Shown here: positions 50,803-58,546 of the stretch, one piece after another | Position numbering within the stretch: position 1 is the first letter of the stretch | Layout of the letters: each line of letters begins with the position of its first letter | Assembly: GCA_046331095.1 (NCBI GenBank) | Contig: JAXLRM010000003.1 | Coordinates: 186,001-250,000, forward strand | DNA: 64,000 nt | Reading direction: 5' to 3' | Source: JAIBAC01 sp046331095 | GTDB lineage: Bacteria > Actinomycetota > Acidimicrobiia > UBA2766 | Notes under the pieces: model-generated | Databases searched by the model: none | Told to the model about the DNA's origin: nothing | Seen by the model: only the letters and a program-made list of their open reading frames with translations | Program-made: the position numbers and the translations under genes

Positions 50803-51642
50803 TCAGGCGACGATCTCGACGGGCGTACCCAGGCGCACGGTCGCGAGCAGGGGGGCGATGTCGCTGTCGAGCATGCGGGGACAGCCCGAGCTGCCGGGCC
50901 CGCCGAGCTGTGCGGGACGTGCGTTCCCGTGGATGGCGAGCCGGGCCTCCCCGGGCCAGTTCTGGGGCCCGAGTACCTCGCTGTGGCCGTCGAGGGCGAG
51001 CACCCCGGCACCGTACGCAGAGGTACGGTGATTCCAAATCGTCCACACGATGAAGGTGCCCAACGGGGTCGGGCGACTCGGGGTACCGACCGTCACGAGC
51101 CACTGGCCCGTGAGCTCGCCGTACTGGAACCGCTGCAGAACACCCGTCGAGCGCATGACCACGAACTTCTGGTCGTGGCCCTCCACGCGGACCGTGTCGG
51201 CGGGAACGTAACCTTCCGCACCGTTTGGCCGGATCGGTAGCTGCACGCGCAGCCACGGACGCCCGTCGAGGCCCCACAGCTCCGCGCGGACGGCGAAGGT
51301 CTGGGGATCTCCGTATGTGTTCACGTGGTCGAACACCCCCACGACGGGGGCGTCGGGATCGGCATTCGCGCGGACGAGCAGCGAATCGGTCCTGGGAATG
51401 GCGCTCCAGCCCGCCGTTGCCGGCGGCAGGAGTCCGGGACCGGGTTGTGCGACGGCTACGGCAGGTTTCGCCTCGGGGACGTAAGGCGTGGCAAGGCGGG
51501 CGGTGACGGGGGAAGTCACGAGCCCGGTTGCGCCCGCGGGGCGGACGGGACCACCGAGGATCACCACCGAAGCGACTGCGAGGACACCGAGGACGGCATT
51601 GACGCCGAGACGACGCCGCATGCCCACCGGGGATCGGGCCAC
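50803..51642 (-). CDS. Secreted L,D-transpeptidase (YkuD domain)
   Basis: 279 aa from a GTG at 51642 with AAGGAGGTG upstream. Signal peptide: RRRLGVNAVLGVLAVASVVILGG, cleavage near RPAGA. A ~100-residue region with an SH3-like GYVPADTV follows, then the YkuD catalytic domain: QKFVVMRSTGVLQRFQ, LGTFIVWTIW and the catalytic HG..SSGCPRM (His and Cys), with LRxR replaced. It forms 3-3 cross-links or anchors in peptidoglycan outside the membrane. It has its own SigA-type promoter. Confidence 0.9.
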   Translation of the reverse strand: MARSPVGMRRRLGVNAVLGVLAVASVVILGGPVRPAGATGLVTSPVTARLATPYVPEAKPAVAVAQPGPGLLPPATAGWSAIPRTDSLLVRANADPDAPVVGVFDHVNTYGDPQTFAVRAELWGLDGRPWLRVQLPIRPNGAEGYVPADTVRVEGHDQKFVVMRSTGVLQRFQYGELTGQWLVTVGTPSRPTPLGTFIVWTIWNHRTSAYGAGVLALDGHSEVLGPQNWPGEARLAIHGNARPAQLGGPGSSGCPRMLDSDIAPLLATVRLGTPVEIVA

Positions 51643-51676
51643 GCACACCTCCTTGGGTGCTGTGTATTGGCGCAGG

Positions 51677-51706
51677 AACATAGCGGGCAAACCCGCCGAC
51701 GTCCAA
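51677..51706 (-). promoter_or_regulatory. SigA-type promoter of the L,D-transpeptidase gene
   Basis: On the minus strand TTGGAC (51701-51706), 18-nt spacer, TATGTT (51677-51682). This is the best -35/-10 pair seen in the window; the leader would be about 28 nt with a strong ribosome site. Confidence 0.6.
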
Positions 51707-51827
51707 GGACTCAGGGCAATTCGGACAAAGTCGCAGGTCGTCAACGGTGCGAATGCACAGAAAGCACACGCAACGACTCGCGGAAGGTCGCGCCGGTGGC
51801 TGGGCGCACGGCTCCCGCCGGACCTGC

Positions 51828-52739
51828 TCAGCCCGAGCCGTAGACAGGCTCGGGCGCACCGGCCTCGGCGAGGATTTCGCGAACGACCGGACCGAGCTCT
51901 GCGGGGTCCCAGCGCGCGCCCTTGTCCCGGAACGGCCCGTGGCGCCAGCCGTCGACGAGGCACACCCTCCCGCCCTCGACCTCGAAGACGCGGCCGGTGA
52001 CGGCTGCGGCTTTGGCGCTCGCGAGCCACACGACGAGAGGGGCGACGTTTTCGGCGGCGACGCGGTCGAACGTTCCCTCGGGGGGCGCTGCCATCGAGTC
52101 GGCGAAGACCTCTTCGGTCATCCGGGTCCTCGCCACCGGGGCGATCGCGTTCGCGGTGACGCCGTATCGGCCCAGCTCGGCGGCCAGGACGAGCGTGTAG
52201 GCGGCGATGCCGGCCTTTGCGGCCGAATATGCGGATTGACCGACAGAACCCAATAGGCCGGCGCCGGAGGATGTGTTGACGATGCGGGCGTCGACCGTCT
52301 CGCCCGCCTTGGATCGCTCGCGCCAGTAGGCGGCAGCGTGGCGGCTGGGGCAGAAATGGCCCTTGAGGTGGACCCGCACCACCGCGTCCCACTCGTCCTC
52401 GCCGGTGGAGAAGGTCATACGGTCCCGCACGAAGCCGGCGTTGTTGACGAGCGCGTCGAGGCGGCCGAACTCGTCGACCGCCTGGGCCACCATCGCTGCC
52501 GCTTGATCCCAGTCGGCGACGTCGGCGGAGTTGGCGACGGCCTCACCGCCGAGATCGCGGATCTCGGCGACGACCGCGTCGGCGGGTGTCGCGCCGCCGG
52601 CAGAGCCGTCGGCGGCCGTGCCGAAGTCGTTGACCACGACACGCGCTCCCTGGCGTGCGAACTCGAGCGCATGACCACGCCCGATACCCCTGCCGGCGCC
52701 TGTCACAATGACCACGCGGCCTTCGCAGATCCCGCCCAT
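51828..52739 (-). CDS. SDR-family 3-hydroxyacyl-CoA dehydrogenase-like protein
   Basis: 303 aa, ATG with GCGAGGAGCG upstream. SDR motifs TGAGRGIGRGHAL, VNDFGTAADG, NNAGFVRDRMTFS, a Ser in IVNTSSGAG and Tyr/Lys in SAYSAAKAGI. The VVNDFG and GFVRDRM words and a ~50-residue C-terminal extension match the dehydrogenase module of peroxisomal-type multifunctional enzyme 2 (HSD17B4-like), so oxidation of a 3-hydroxyacyl-CoA is likely. Diverges from the LLM oxidoreductase over a palindromic operator. Confidence 0.88.
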   Translation of the reverse strand: MGGICEGRVVIVTGAGRGIGRGHALEFARQGARVVVNDFGTAADGSAGGATPADAVVAEIRDLGGEAVANSADVADWDQAAAMVAQAVDEFGRLDALVNNAGFVRDRMTFSTGEDEWDAVVRVHLKGHFCPSRHAAAYWRERSKAGETVDARIVNTSSGAGLLGSVGQSAYSAAKAGIAAYTLVLAAELGRYGVTANAIAPVARTRMTEEVFADSMAAPPEGTFDRVAAENVAPLVVWLASAKAAAVTGRVFEVEGGRVCLVDGWRHGPFRDKGARWDPAELGPVVREILAEAGAPEPVYGSG

Positions 52740-52755
52740 CGACGCTCCTCGCGTA

Positions 52756-52774
52756 ATCTGACGTGGCGTCAGAT
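52756..52774. promoter_or_regulatory. Palindromic operator between SDR and LLM oxidoreductase
   Basis: ATCTGACG-TGG-CGTCAGAT, perfect 8-bp arms with a 3-nt centre, overlapping a TACGAT -10 box of the SDR gene (52773-52778, minus). A dimeric TetR-type repressor is the likeliest reader. A similar GTCAGAT/ATCTGAC pair sits at 55404-55426. Confidence 0.65.
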
Positions 52775-52798
52775 CGTAGCTCCGGCGAGGGGAACGGC

Positions 52799-53656
52799 GT
52801 GGAATTCGGCGTGAGCCTGTTCATGACCGACCGGACGGTGGGCCCCGTCGAGTTCGCCCGCGCCGTCGAGGAGCGCGGCTTCGACTCGCTCTACGTCCCC
52901 GAACACACCCACATCCCCACGAGTCGGCTCACACCGCCGCCTACAGGTGAGGACGAGCTCGACGAGGCATACAGGCGCACCCTCGACCCCTTCGTGGCGC
53001 TCGCGGCGATGGCAGCGGTCACCGAGCGGGTGCGCCTCGGCACGGGCATATCCGTCGTCGCCCAACGCGAGCCGATCGTCACGGCCAAGGCCGCCGCCAC
53101 GCTGGACCTGATCAGCGGGGGTCGCTTCGATCTCGGCGTCGGCTACGGGTGGAACGCCGACGAGATCGCCCACCACGGGGTGGCGATGGCCGAACGCCGC
53201 GAGATCCTGAGGGAACACGTCCTCGCCATGCAGGCGCTCTGGCGCGACGAAGAGGCCGAGTTCCACGGCCGCCACGTCGATTTCGGGCCGTCGTGGTCGT
53301 GGCCGAAACCGGCCACGACCGGTGGAGTCCCCGTACTCGTGGGCGGCGCAGCGGGGCCGACGTTGTTCGAGCACGTCGCCGAGTTCGGAGCAGGGTGGAT
53401 GCCCTTCGGCGGTGCCGGCATCGGGGCCGCTCTGCCCCGGCTCGCCGAGGAGTGCGACAAACGTGGTCGTTCGGTCTCGGACCTGCGCATCGTCGTCTTC
53501 GGAGTGGTTCCCGACCCCCCCGCGAAGCTCGATCACTACGCGGAGATCGGGGTGACCGAGGTGGTCCTGGGAATCCCGGCCGGCGATTCCGCCGAGGTGA
53601 CGGCGACACTCGAGCGCTTTGCCGATGCCGTGAACCGCCACCGCGGTGTCGCCTGA
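52799..53656 (+). CDS. LLM-class F420-dependent oxidoreductase
   Basis: 285 aa from a GTG with GAGGGGA upstream. Luciferase-like TIM barrel: EFGVSLFMTDRTVGPVEFARAVEERGFDSLYVPEHTHIP, VRLGTGISVVAQREPIVTAKAAATLDLISGGRFDLGVGYGWN (the F420/FMN-binding GRFxLGVGxGW word) and VPVLVGG. The subgroup usually called TIGR03619 is F420-linked. It may reduce or oxidise a steroid- or fatty-acid-type substrate under the same operator as the divergent SDR. Confidence 0.9.
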   Translation: MEFGVSLFMTDRTVGPVEFARAVEERGFDSLYVPEHTHIPTSRLTPPPTGEDELDEAYRRTLDPFVALAAMAAVTERVRLGTGISVVAQREPIVTAKAAATLDLISGGRFDLGVGYGWNADEIAHHGVAMAERREILREHVLAMQALWRDEEAEFHGRHVDFGPSWSWPKPATTGGVPVLVGGAAGPTLFEHVAEFGAGWMPFGGAGIGAALPRLAEECDKRGRSVSDLRIVVFGVVPDPPAKLDHYAEIGVTEVVLGIPAGDSAEVTATLERFADAVNRHRGVA

Positions 53657-53657
53657 A

Positions 53658-54920
53658 TCAGGCGGCCACGGGCGCGGCGACCTCGCCCTCCTGTTCGCGC
53701 CCGTGTGCCTCCGCGTCGGTTGCGCCCCTGCGCAACAGCGCTGTGACCGCGGCGACGACAACGGCGACTGCGCCGCCGATCCCGATCGCCCATCGGGGCG
53801 TAAGGGTCTGCGCGAGCCAACCGGCGAGAATCGCGCCTACGGGGTTCGAGCCGAGGAACACGATCGAGAAGAGGGCCATCACGCGCCCTCGCATCTCCGG
53901 CGTCGTGTGTGTCTGCAGTGTCGACTGCGCGGTGGTCATGCACAAGAGCGCCACGACCCCGGTTGGCAGCAGTGCCACCGCGGTGAGTTGCACCGAAGGC
54001 ATGAGTGATACGCCGAGGGCTGCCAGCCCAAATGCCCCAGTTGCCACCAAAAACCGTGACACCGTAGGCCTTTGGTCTATTGCACTGATTAGGGCCCCGA
54101 GGACACTCCCGACCGCGAAGACGGACAGGAGCATGCCTGCGGTGCCGGCATCCGCGCCGAATGTGAGGTTGGTGAGCAGGGGCAACAGGACACCGAAGTT
54201 CATCGCGAAGTTGGCCACGATCGCGAGAACGACGAGGGTGGTCCGCAGCACCGGGTCGTGCCACGCGTAGCGGACCCCTTCCAGGGCGCCGCTCTCCTTA
54301 CCCTCGGCACGGGGGTCACGGTGGAGCTGGGTCGGGTCCATACGCCACAGGGCGACCAGGACGGCGAGGTACGTCGCACCGTTGACGACGAACGCCCACC
54401 CGCTGCCGACCGCGGCTATGGCGACGCCTGCGACCGCCGGGCCCACGATGCGGCCACCCGTTTGGACCGCGCTGGTGAGGCTGACGGCGTTGGTCACGGT
54501 CTCGGAGCCGACCATCTCGTGCAGGAACGAGTGCCGTGCCGGGTTGTCGAATACGGTGACGACACCGGTCATGAAGGCGAAGGCGTAGATCCAGGGCACG
54601 GTCACGTGCCCGGTCAGCGTGATCACACCGAGCCCGATGGCGAGCAGCATTGCTGCGGTCTGGGTTGCGAACAGGAGCTTGCGCCGGTCGACTCTGTCCG
54701 CGACGTGGCCACCCCAGATGCCGGCGAGCAGGATCGGCGTGAACTGCAGCGCGGTCGTCGCGCCGACGGCGACACCGCTGCCGGTGATCTGGAGCACGAG
54801 CCAGTCCTGGGCGAGGCGCTGCATCCAGACCCCGGTGACCGATATGAAGTGCCCGATGAAGAAGAGCCGGTAGTTGCGGATCGACAGCGCCGGGAAGCCA
54901 CGCATCAAGCGCCGCCTCAT
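53658..54920 (-). CDS. MFS transporter (EntS/DHA3-like drug or metabolite exporter)
   Basis: 420 aa with about twelve hydrophobic helices. The start YRLFFIGHFISVTGVWMQRLAQDWLVLQITGSG and the loop GGHVADRVDRRKLL (MFS motif A, GxxxDRxxRR) identify a DHA3/EntS-type major-facilitator. It probably extrudes drugs or lipophilic metabolites by proton antiport. ATG overlaps the MarR stop by 4 nt, so regulator and pump are one operon, the usual arrangement for inducible efflux. Confidence 0.9.
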   Translation of the reverse strand: MRRRLMRGFPALSIRNYRLFFIGHFISVTGVWMQRLAQDWLVLQITGSGVAVGATTALQFTPILLAGIWGGHVADRVDRRKLLFATQTAAMLLAIGLGVITLTGHVTVPWIYAFAFMTGVVTVFDNPARHSFLHEMVGSETVTNAVSLTSAVQTGGRIVGPAVAGVAIAAVGSGWAFVVNGATYLAVLVALWRMDPTQLHRDPRAEGKESGALEGVRYAWHDPVLRTTLVVLAIVANFAMNFGVLLPLLTNLTFGADAGTAGMLLSVFAVGSVLGALISAIDQRPTVSRFLVATGAFGLAALGVSLMPSVQLTAVALLPTGVVALLCMTTAQSTLQTHTTPEMRGRVMALFSIVFLGSNPVGAILAGWLAQTLTPRWAIGIGGAVAVVVAAVTALLRRGATDAEAHGREQEGEVAAPVAA

Positions 54921-55354
54921 CGGCCCTCCTCGAAGAGACGTTCGAGCAGGTCGACCGCCTCGGCCGCCGCCGCTCGTCCGGCGGGCCCGAGCTCGGCCAG
55001 CCGCGCCGCCAGAAAGGCGTCGCGGCGCTGCCGGGTGCGGGTGACCAGAGTCCTCCCGTCCGAGGTCGGCTCGACACGTACGCACCTGCGGTCGCCCGGG
55101 TCGGGCGTCCTGGCGACCAGGCCACGTTCCTCGAGCTGGTCGACGATGCGGGTGACCGTGGGCGGCTTGACCCGTTCGGCCGCCGCGAGCGCTCCGATCC
55201 CGAGTGGCCCGTCGCGGTGCAGAACCGCGAGGACCGAGAGCTGGGACTGGGTGAGGCCCTCGGGTGCCTCTTGGCGGAGACGCCGGGCCAGGCGCAGGAC
55301 CGCCATGCGCAGTCGTGGGGCGAGCTCGGTGTCGGGTGTGGCTTCGGGGTTCAC
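54917..55354 (-). CDS. MarR-family transcriptional regulator
   Basis: 145 aa from a GTG. Winged-helix MarR features: LRQEAPEGLTQSQLSVLAVLHRDGPLGIGALAAAERVKPPTVTRIVDQLEERGLVART (recognition helix PPTVTRIVDQL) and the DPGDRRCVRVEPTSDGR wing. It should repress itself and the downstream MFS pump and release on ligand binding. Its 24-bp palindromic operator overlaps its own -10 box. Confidence 0.92.
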   Translation of the reverse strand: MNPEATPDTELAPRLRMAVLRLARRLRQEAPEGLTQSQLSVLAVLHRDGPLGIGALAAAERVKPPTVTRIVDQLEERGLVARTPDPGDRRCVRVEPTSDGRTLVTRTRQRRDAFLAARLAELGPAGRAAAAEAVDLLERLFEEGR

Positions 55355-55360
55355 GACCCC

Positions 55361-55368
55361 ATCTTATA
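55361..55368 (-). promoter_or_regulatory. -10 region of the marR-MFS operon
   Basis: TATAAGAT on the minus strand, 6 nt before the GTG at 55354; leaderless pattern. The operator at 55367-55390 abuts and partly covers it. Confidence 0.55.
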
Positions 55369-55390
55369 GCTAAGCTAATTAGCTTCGCTA
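55367..55390. promoter_or_regulatory. MarR operator palindrome
   Basis: TAGCnAAGCTAATTAGCTTnGCTA: 12-bp arms around an AT centre with one mismatch pair; the inner 14 bp AAGCTAATTAGCTT are perfectly symmetric. Strikingly AT-rich for this genome. Position upstream of and touching the marR -10 box implies autorepression. Confidence 0.75.
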
Positions 55391-55403
55391 AATCTTTCTT
55401 GGG

Positions 55404-55426
55404 GTCAGATGCAACCCCGATCTGAC
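55404..55426. promoter_or_regulatory. Inverted repeat GTCAGAT/ATCTGAC
   Basis: Arms at 55404-55410 and 55420-55426 with a 9-nt loop, between marR and the divergent hypothetical gene. Half-sites resemble those at 52756-52774 but the spacing is wider. Within it GGGGT and ACCCC also pair. Could be a protein site or a small mobile-element remnant. Confidence 0.35.
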
Positions 55427-55431
55427 AGTCT

Positions 55432-56721
55432 GTGGCGGTGGATCTCGAAGCCGTGTACACGGCCTACGTCACCGGACAGGCCCAGACCCCGTCCCTGATG
55501 CTGGCGATCCTGGCCAGCCACGTCCTCCCGCCTTCGCGCGAAGCCATCCACGCCGCGCTGGCGGACTCCCCTCTCGATGTCGCCTCGGTACGCACCCGGG
55601 AGAGGTCCCCCGAGCAGCCCCTAGACGTCGAGGCAACGGTCGCCCTGCCCGCTGGGCCACTCGGAGCGACCGTCACGGCCAGGATCGGGATCGGCCCGAG
55701 CCTTCACGACCTCGGTGACGAAGTGGTCACGACCGGTGTGGACGAGGCCACCCTGTACGCGTGCACCGAACTCAGCGTCTCGGATCGGTGGCCGTCGAGC
55801 CTCGGCTTCGACGGCCACGACCCCCTGAGCGCACTCCACGCACAGCTCGCGATCTGCGCCGCGGTCACGCCCGATGCGCTGGCCTTCCTCGACCTCGACG
55901 CCCAGCGCCTCTGGCCGGCGGCACGCGCACGAGCCGCTGCGCGCGTCCCGATCTCCGTGCCTGCGACGGAGATCTTCTCGATCCAGGCGGTCGAGCATCG
56001 CAAGGGACCGCTCTGGCTGCACACTCACGGCCTGCACCGCTGCGGAGCGCTCGAGCTCGAGGTGCTCGACGTCGCGCCTGCGGACGCCGACGCGGTCGAG
56101 ATGCTCCTCTGGGCGTCGGCGATGCGCTTCGCAGAGCAGGGCACGCCACCTCCGTACACACCCTTCGCACTCGGACCGGGCCTCGACCTCGCCTGGCTTC
56201 CGTGGCAGGACGCCGTCGAGCAGATCACAGTTCGCGGCCACGGACGCCCGCCCGAGCGCGACGAGCTGCACCGCCGCCCCTCGGGTGTCCTCGTAGCTGC
56301 TGCAAAGGGTCGCAACGGCACGGAGTTCGCCGCTCTCCGAGTGCACGCGGCTGCGGTGCGGGCCGGCGTGCCGCTGTACGTGTCCTTCGCCGAGGTGCAG
56401 CGCAGGGCGGCCGCTGCGGCCCACACGATCGGCGCCTTGCGCGACCTCGTCGCCTTGCACGGCACCGAGGACGACTGGGGCTTCAGCGCCGAGGTCGGCC
56501 TGCCGGGCGACGACGGCGAGCTCGCCGAAATCGTGATGATCGACCTGGGCGCCGTGACCGACGCGGAGGTCGCCGGCACGCTGCGCACGGCACCCCTCGT
56601 GGGCTCGATGGACGCGGTCGCCGGCAGCAGTGTCGTCCAGCCGGCCGAACGCGTCGTCGGCTGGACCGCGACCGGCCCCGCAGGCCTGCGTATCACCCAG
56701 GACGACGCCCTCTACGGCTGA
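55432..56721 (+). CDS. Hypothetical protein, 429 aa
   Basis: GTG at 55432 (or 55438). A soluble, Ala/Leu-rich protein: DLEAVYTAYVTGQAQTPSL at the start, ARIGIGPSLHDLGD, IQAVEHRKGPLWLHTHGLHRCGALELEVLDV in the middle (a HTHGL word that may be a metal or active site) and a C-terminal domain GTEFAALRVHAAAVRAGVPLYV. It faintly recalls DUF4026-type proteins, but I cannot assign a function. No signal peptide or membrane span. It diverges from marR and is followed by family B repeats. Confidence 0.65.
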   Translation: MAVDLEAVYTAYVTGQAQTPSLMLAILASHVLPPSREAIHAALADSPLDVASVRTRERSPEQPLDVEATVALPAGPLGATVTARIGIGPSLHDLGDEVVTTGVDEATLYACTELSVSDRWPSSLGFDGHDPLSALHAQLAICAAVTPDALAFLDLDAQRLWPAARARAAARVPISVPATEIFSIQAVEHRKGPLWLHTHGLHRCGALELEVLDVAPADADAVEMLLWASAMRFAEQGTPPPYTPFALGPGLDLAWLPWQDAVEQITVRGHGRPPERDELHRRPSGVLVAAAKGRNGTEFAALRVHAAAVRAGVPLYVSFAEVQRRAAAAAHTIGALRDLVALHGTEDDWGFSAEVGLPGDDGELAEIVMIDLGAVTDAEVAGTLRTAPLVGSMDAVAGSSVVQPAERVVGWTATGPAGLRITQDDALYG

Positions 56722-56728
56722 CACAGTG

Positions 56729-56855
56729 CCCAAACGCGGGCAATACGACCCGCCAACGCGACAGACCACCCGCGATTGGGGCGTCTTGGGCTCGGAGCCC
56801 ACCACCAAACGCGGGCAATACGACCCGCCAACGCGACAGACCACCCGCGTTTGGG
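56729..56855. repeat. Palindromic repeat family B, two ~53-bp copies
   Basis: Copies at 56729-56780 and 56803-56855 start CCAAACGCGGGC, contain ACGACCCGCCAACGCGACAGACC and end CCCGCGTTTGGGG; arms pair over 11-12 bp. They differ from the 27340-27545 copies mainly in the loop. Located between the convergent hypothetical and thiolase genes; the rest of the gap to 56906 is a (GGCAAG)-like GC run with no gene. Confidence 0.85.
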
Positions 56856-56906
56856 GATCGGGAGGGTCCGGCGGCAAGGGCGGCAAGGGCGGCGAGGGCC
56901 GGGGGG

Positions 56907-58103
56907 TCAGCGGGAGAGGACGACGGCGGAGCCGTGGCCGAAGAGGCCCTGGTTGATCGTCAGGCCGGCCCGGGCACCTTCGACCTGGCGGTCGCCGGCC
57001 TTGGCGCGCAGGTGCCAGGCCACCTCGCACACCTGGGCGATCGCCTGGGCCGGGACGGCCTCGCCGAAGCACGCGAGGCCGCCCGAGGGATTGACCACGC
57101 ACGAGCCGCCGTGGCTCGTGACGCCGTCGGCGAGGAGCTTCTCGGCCTCTCCCGGCTTGCACAGGCCGATGTGTTCGTACCAGTCGAGCTCGAGCGCCGT
57201 GGACAGGTCGTAGACCTCGGCGAGGTCGAGGTCGTCGGGGCCGATCCCGGCCTCCTCGTAGGCGGCGGCCGCGATCGAGTCCTTGAACCCCAGCTCGGGC
57301 GCCGGGACCGCGATCGCGGAATCGGTCGAGAAGTCGGGCATCTCGACGATCGTGTTCGGGAACGACGGCGTCACCGTCGACACCCCCGAGATCCGCACCG
57401 CGTCCGCGTGGCCGTGGCGGCGGGCGTAGTCCATCGACGACACCACGAGTGCTGCCGCCCCGTCGCTGGTGGCGCAGATGTCGAGCAGCCGCAGCGGGTC
57501 CGAGACGACCGGCGACGCCATCACGTCCTCGAACGTGACCTCCTTGCGGTACCGGGCGAAGGGGTTGTACAGGCCGTGACGTGCGTTCTTGACCTTGACA
57601 CGCGCGAAGTCCTCGGAGGTCGCGCCCCAGACGTCCATTCGCCGCCGCGCGTAGAAGGCGAAATAGGTCGGGTTCGTGGCGCCGAGGAGGCGGAACCTGA
57701 GCCAGTCGGGGTCGTCGGGACGGTCGCCGGCGTTCGGCGCGAGGAATCCCTTGGGGGTCGTGTCGGCACCGACGACCAGCGCGACGTCGCACTTGCCGGC
57801 GAGGATGCGCATGCGTGCCGTCTCGAGCGCCGTCACCCCCGACGCGCATGCGGCGTAGCTCGACGCGACGCGGGCGCCGGACCAGCCGAGCGCCCGCGCG
57901 AAGGTGGCGCCGCTCACGTAGCCCGGATAGCCGTTGCGCATCGTGTCCGCACCCGAGCAGAACTCGACGTCGCTCCACTCGACGCCTGCATCCGCGAGCG
58001 CGGCGCGGGCGGCGACGACGCCGTACTCGACGAAGTTCCGGCCCCACTTGCCCCACGGGTGCATCCCCGCGCCGAGGACCGCGATGTCGGTGTCGGAGCT
58101 CAT
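56907..58103 (-). CDS. Thiolase-fold acetyl-CoA acetyltransferase/lipid-transfer protein
   Basis: 398 aa, ATG overlapping the DUF35 stop by 4 nt. Thiolase superfamily: TDIAVLGAGMHPWGKWGRN, the nucleophile loop ASSYAACASGVTALETAR with Cys (unlike the Ltp2-like protein at 11247), VVGADTTPKGFL, AEVYDLSTALELDWY and SHGGSCVVNPSGGLACFGEA. Because it retains the Cys and has a DUF35 partner it may be a true thiolase or acyl-transferase for bulky substrates. Third enzyme of the minus-strand group led by the thiolase at 59704. Confidence 0.85.
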   Translation of the reverse strand: MSSDTDIAVLGAGMHPWGKWGRNFVEYGVVAARAALADAGVEWSDVEFCSGADTMRNGYPGYVSGATFARALGWSGARVASSYAACASGVTALETARMRILAGKCDVALVVGADTTPKGFLAPNAGDRPDDPDWLRFRLLGATNPTYFAFYARRRMDVWGATSEDFARVKVKNARHGLYNPFARYRKEVTFEDVMASPVVSDPLRLLDICATSDGAAALVVSSMDYARRHGHADAVRISGVSTVTPSFPNTIVEMPDFSTDSAIAVPAPELGFKDSIAAAAYEEAGIGPDDLDLAEVYDLSTALELDWYEHIGLCKPGEAEKLLADGVTSHGGSCVVNPSGGLACFGEAVPAQAIAQVCEVAWHLRAKAGDRQVEGARAGLTINQGLFGHGSAVVLSR

Positions 58104-58528
58104 GGCAGCGGCCTCCACTTCCAGACCACGTACTCGTGCTCGTCGTCCTCGAAGAGGGCTCCGAGGACGAGCTCGACGGGCGTCCCCACCTTCAAGGACT
58201 CCGCGTCGGCGCCGTCGACCATGCCGAGCACGACCATCTTCTCGGCTTCGAGCTCGACCGCCGCGACCGTGTACGGCTCGAAGGGGTCGGGCGCCATGTA
58301 CGGCAGCGGCGGTTCGTAGTGGTTCGTGGAATAGGACCACACCTTGCCTGTGCGCGAGAGCTCGACGTCCTCGAAGCTGTCGCCGTCGCAGTGCGGGTTG
58401 CGACAGAACATCTCCGCCCGGGGGAAGAACACCGTCGCGCACTGCGTGCAGCGGTTCCCGACGAGCGCCGGCGCAGAGGCGTCGGTCGTGAACCAGCCCT
58501 CGATCGCGGGCACGCGGGTCTTGGCCAT
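58100..58528 (-). CDS. DUF35 OB-fold/zinc-ribbon protein
   Basis: 142 aa. NRCTQCATVFFPRAEMFCRNPHCDG is the zinc ribbon (four Cys near 27-49), followed by an OB fold with VWSYSTNHYEPPLPYM and YTVAAVELE. It is the second DUF35 gene in the window and again pairs with a thiolase-fold protein, overlapping it by 4 nt. The two pairs presumably serve different acyl-CoA substrates. Confidence 0.87.
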   Translation of the reverse strand: MAKTRVPAIEGWFTTDASAPALVGNRCTQCATVFFPRAEMFCRNPHCDGDSFEDVELSRTGKVWSYSTNHYEPPLPYMAPDPFEPYTVAAVELEAEKMVVLGMVDGADAESLKVGTPVELVLGALFEDDEHEYVVWKWRPLP

Positions 58529-58546
58529 CAGGGTCCTCCTCGGGCC

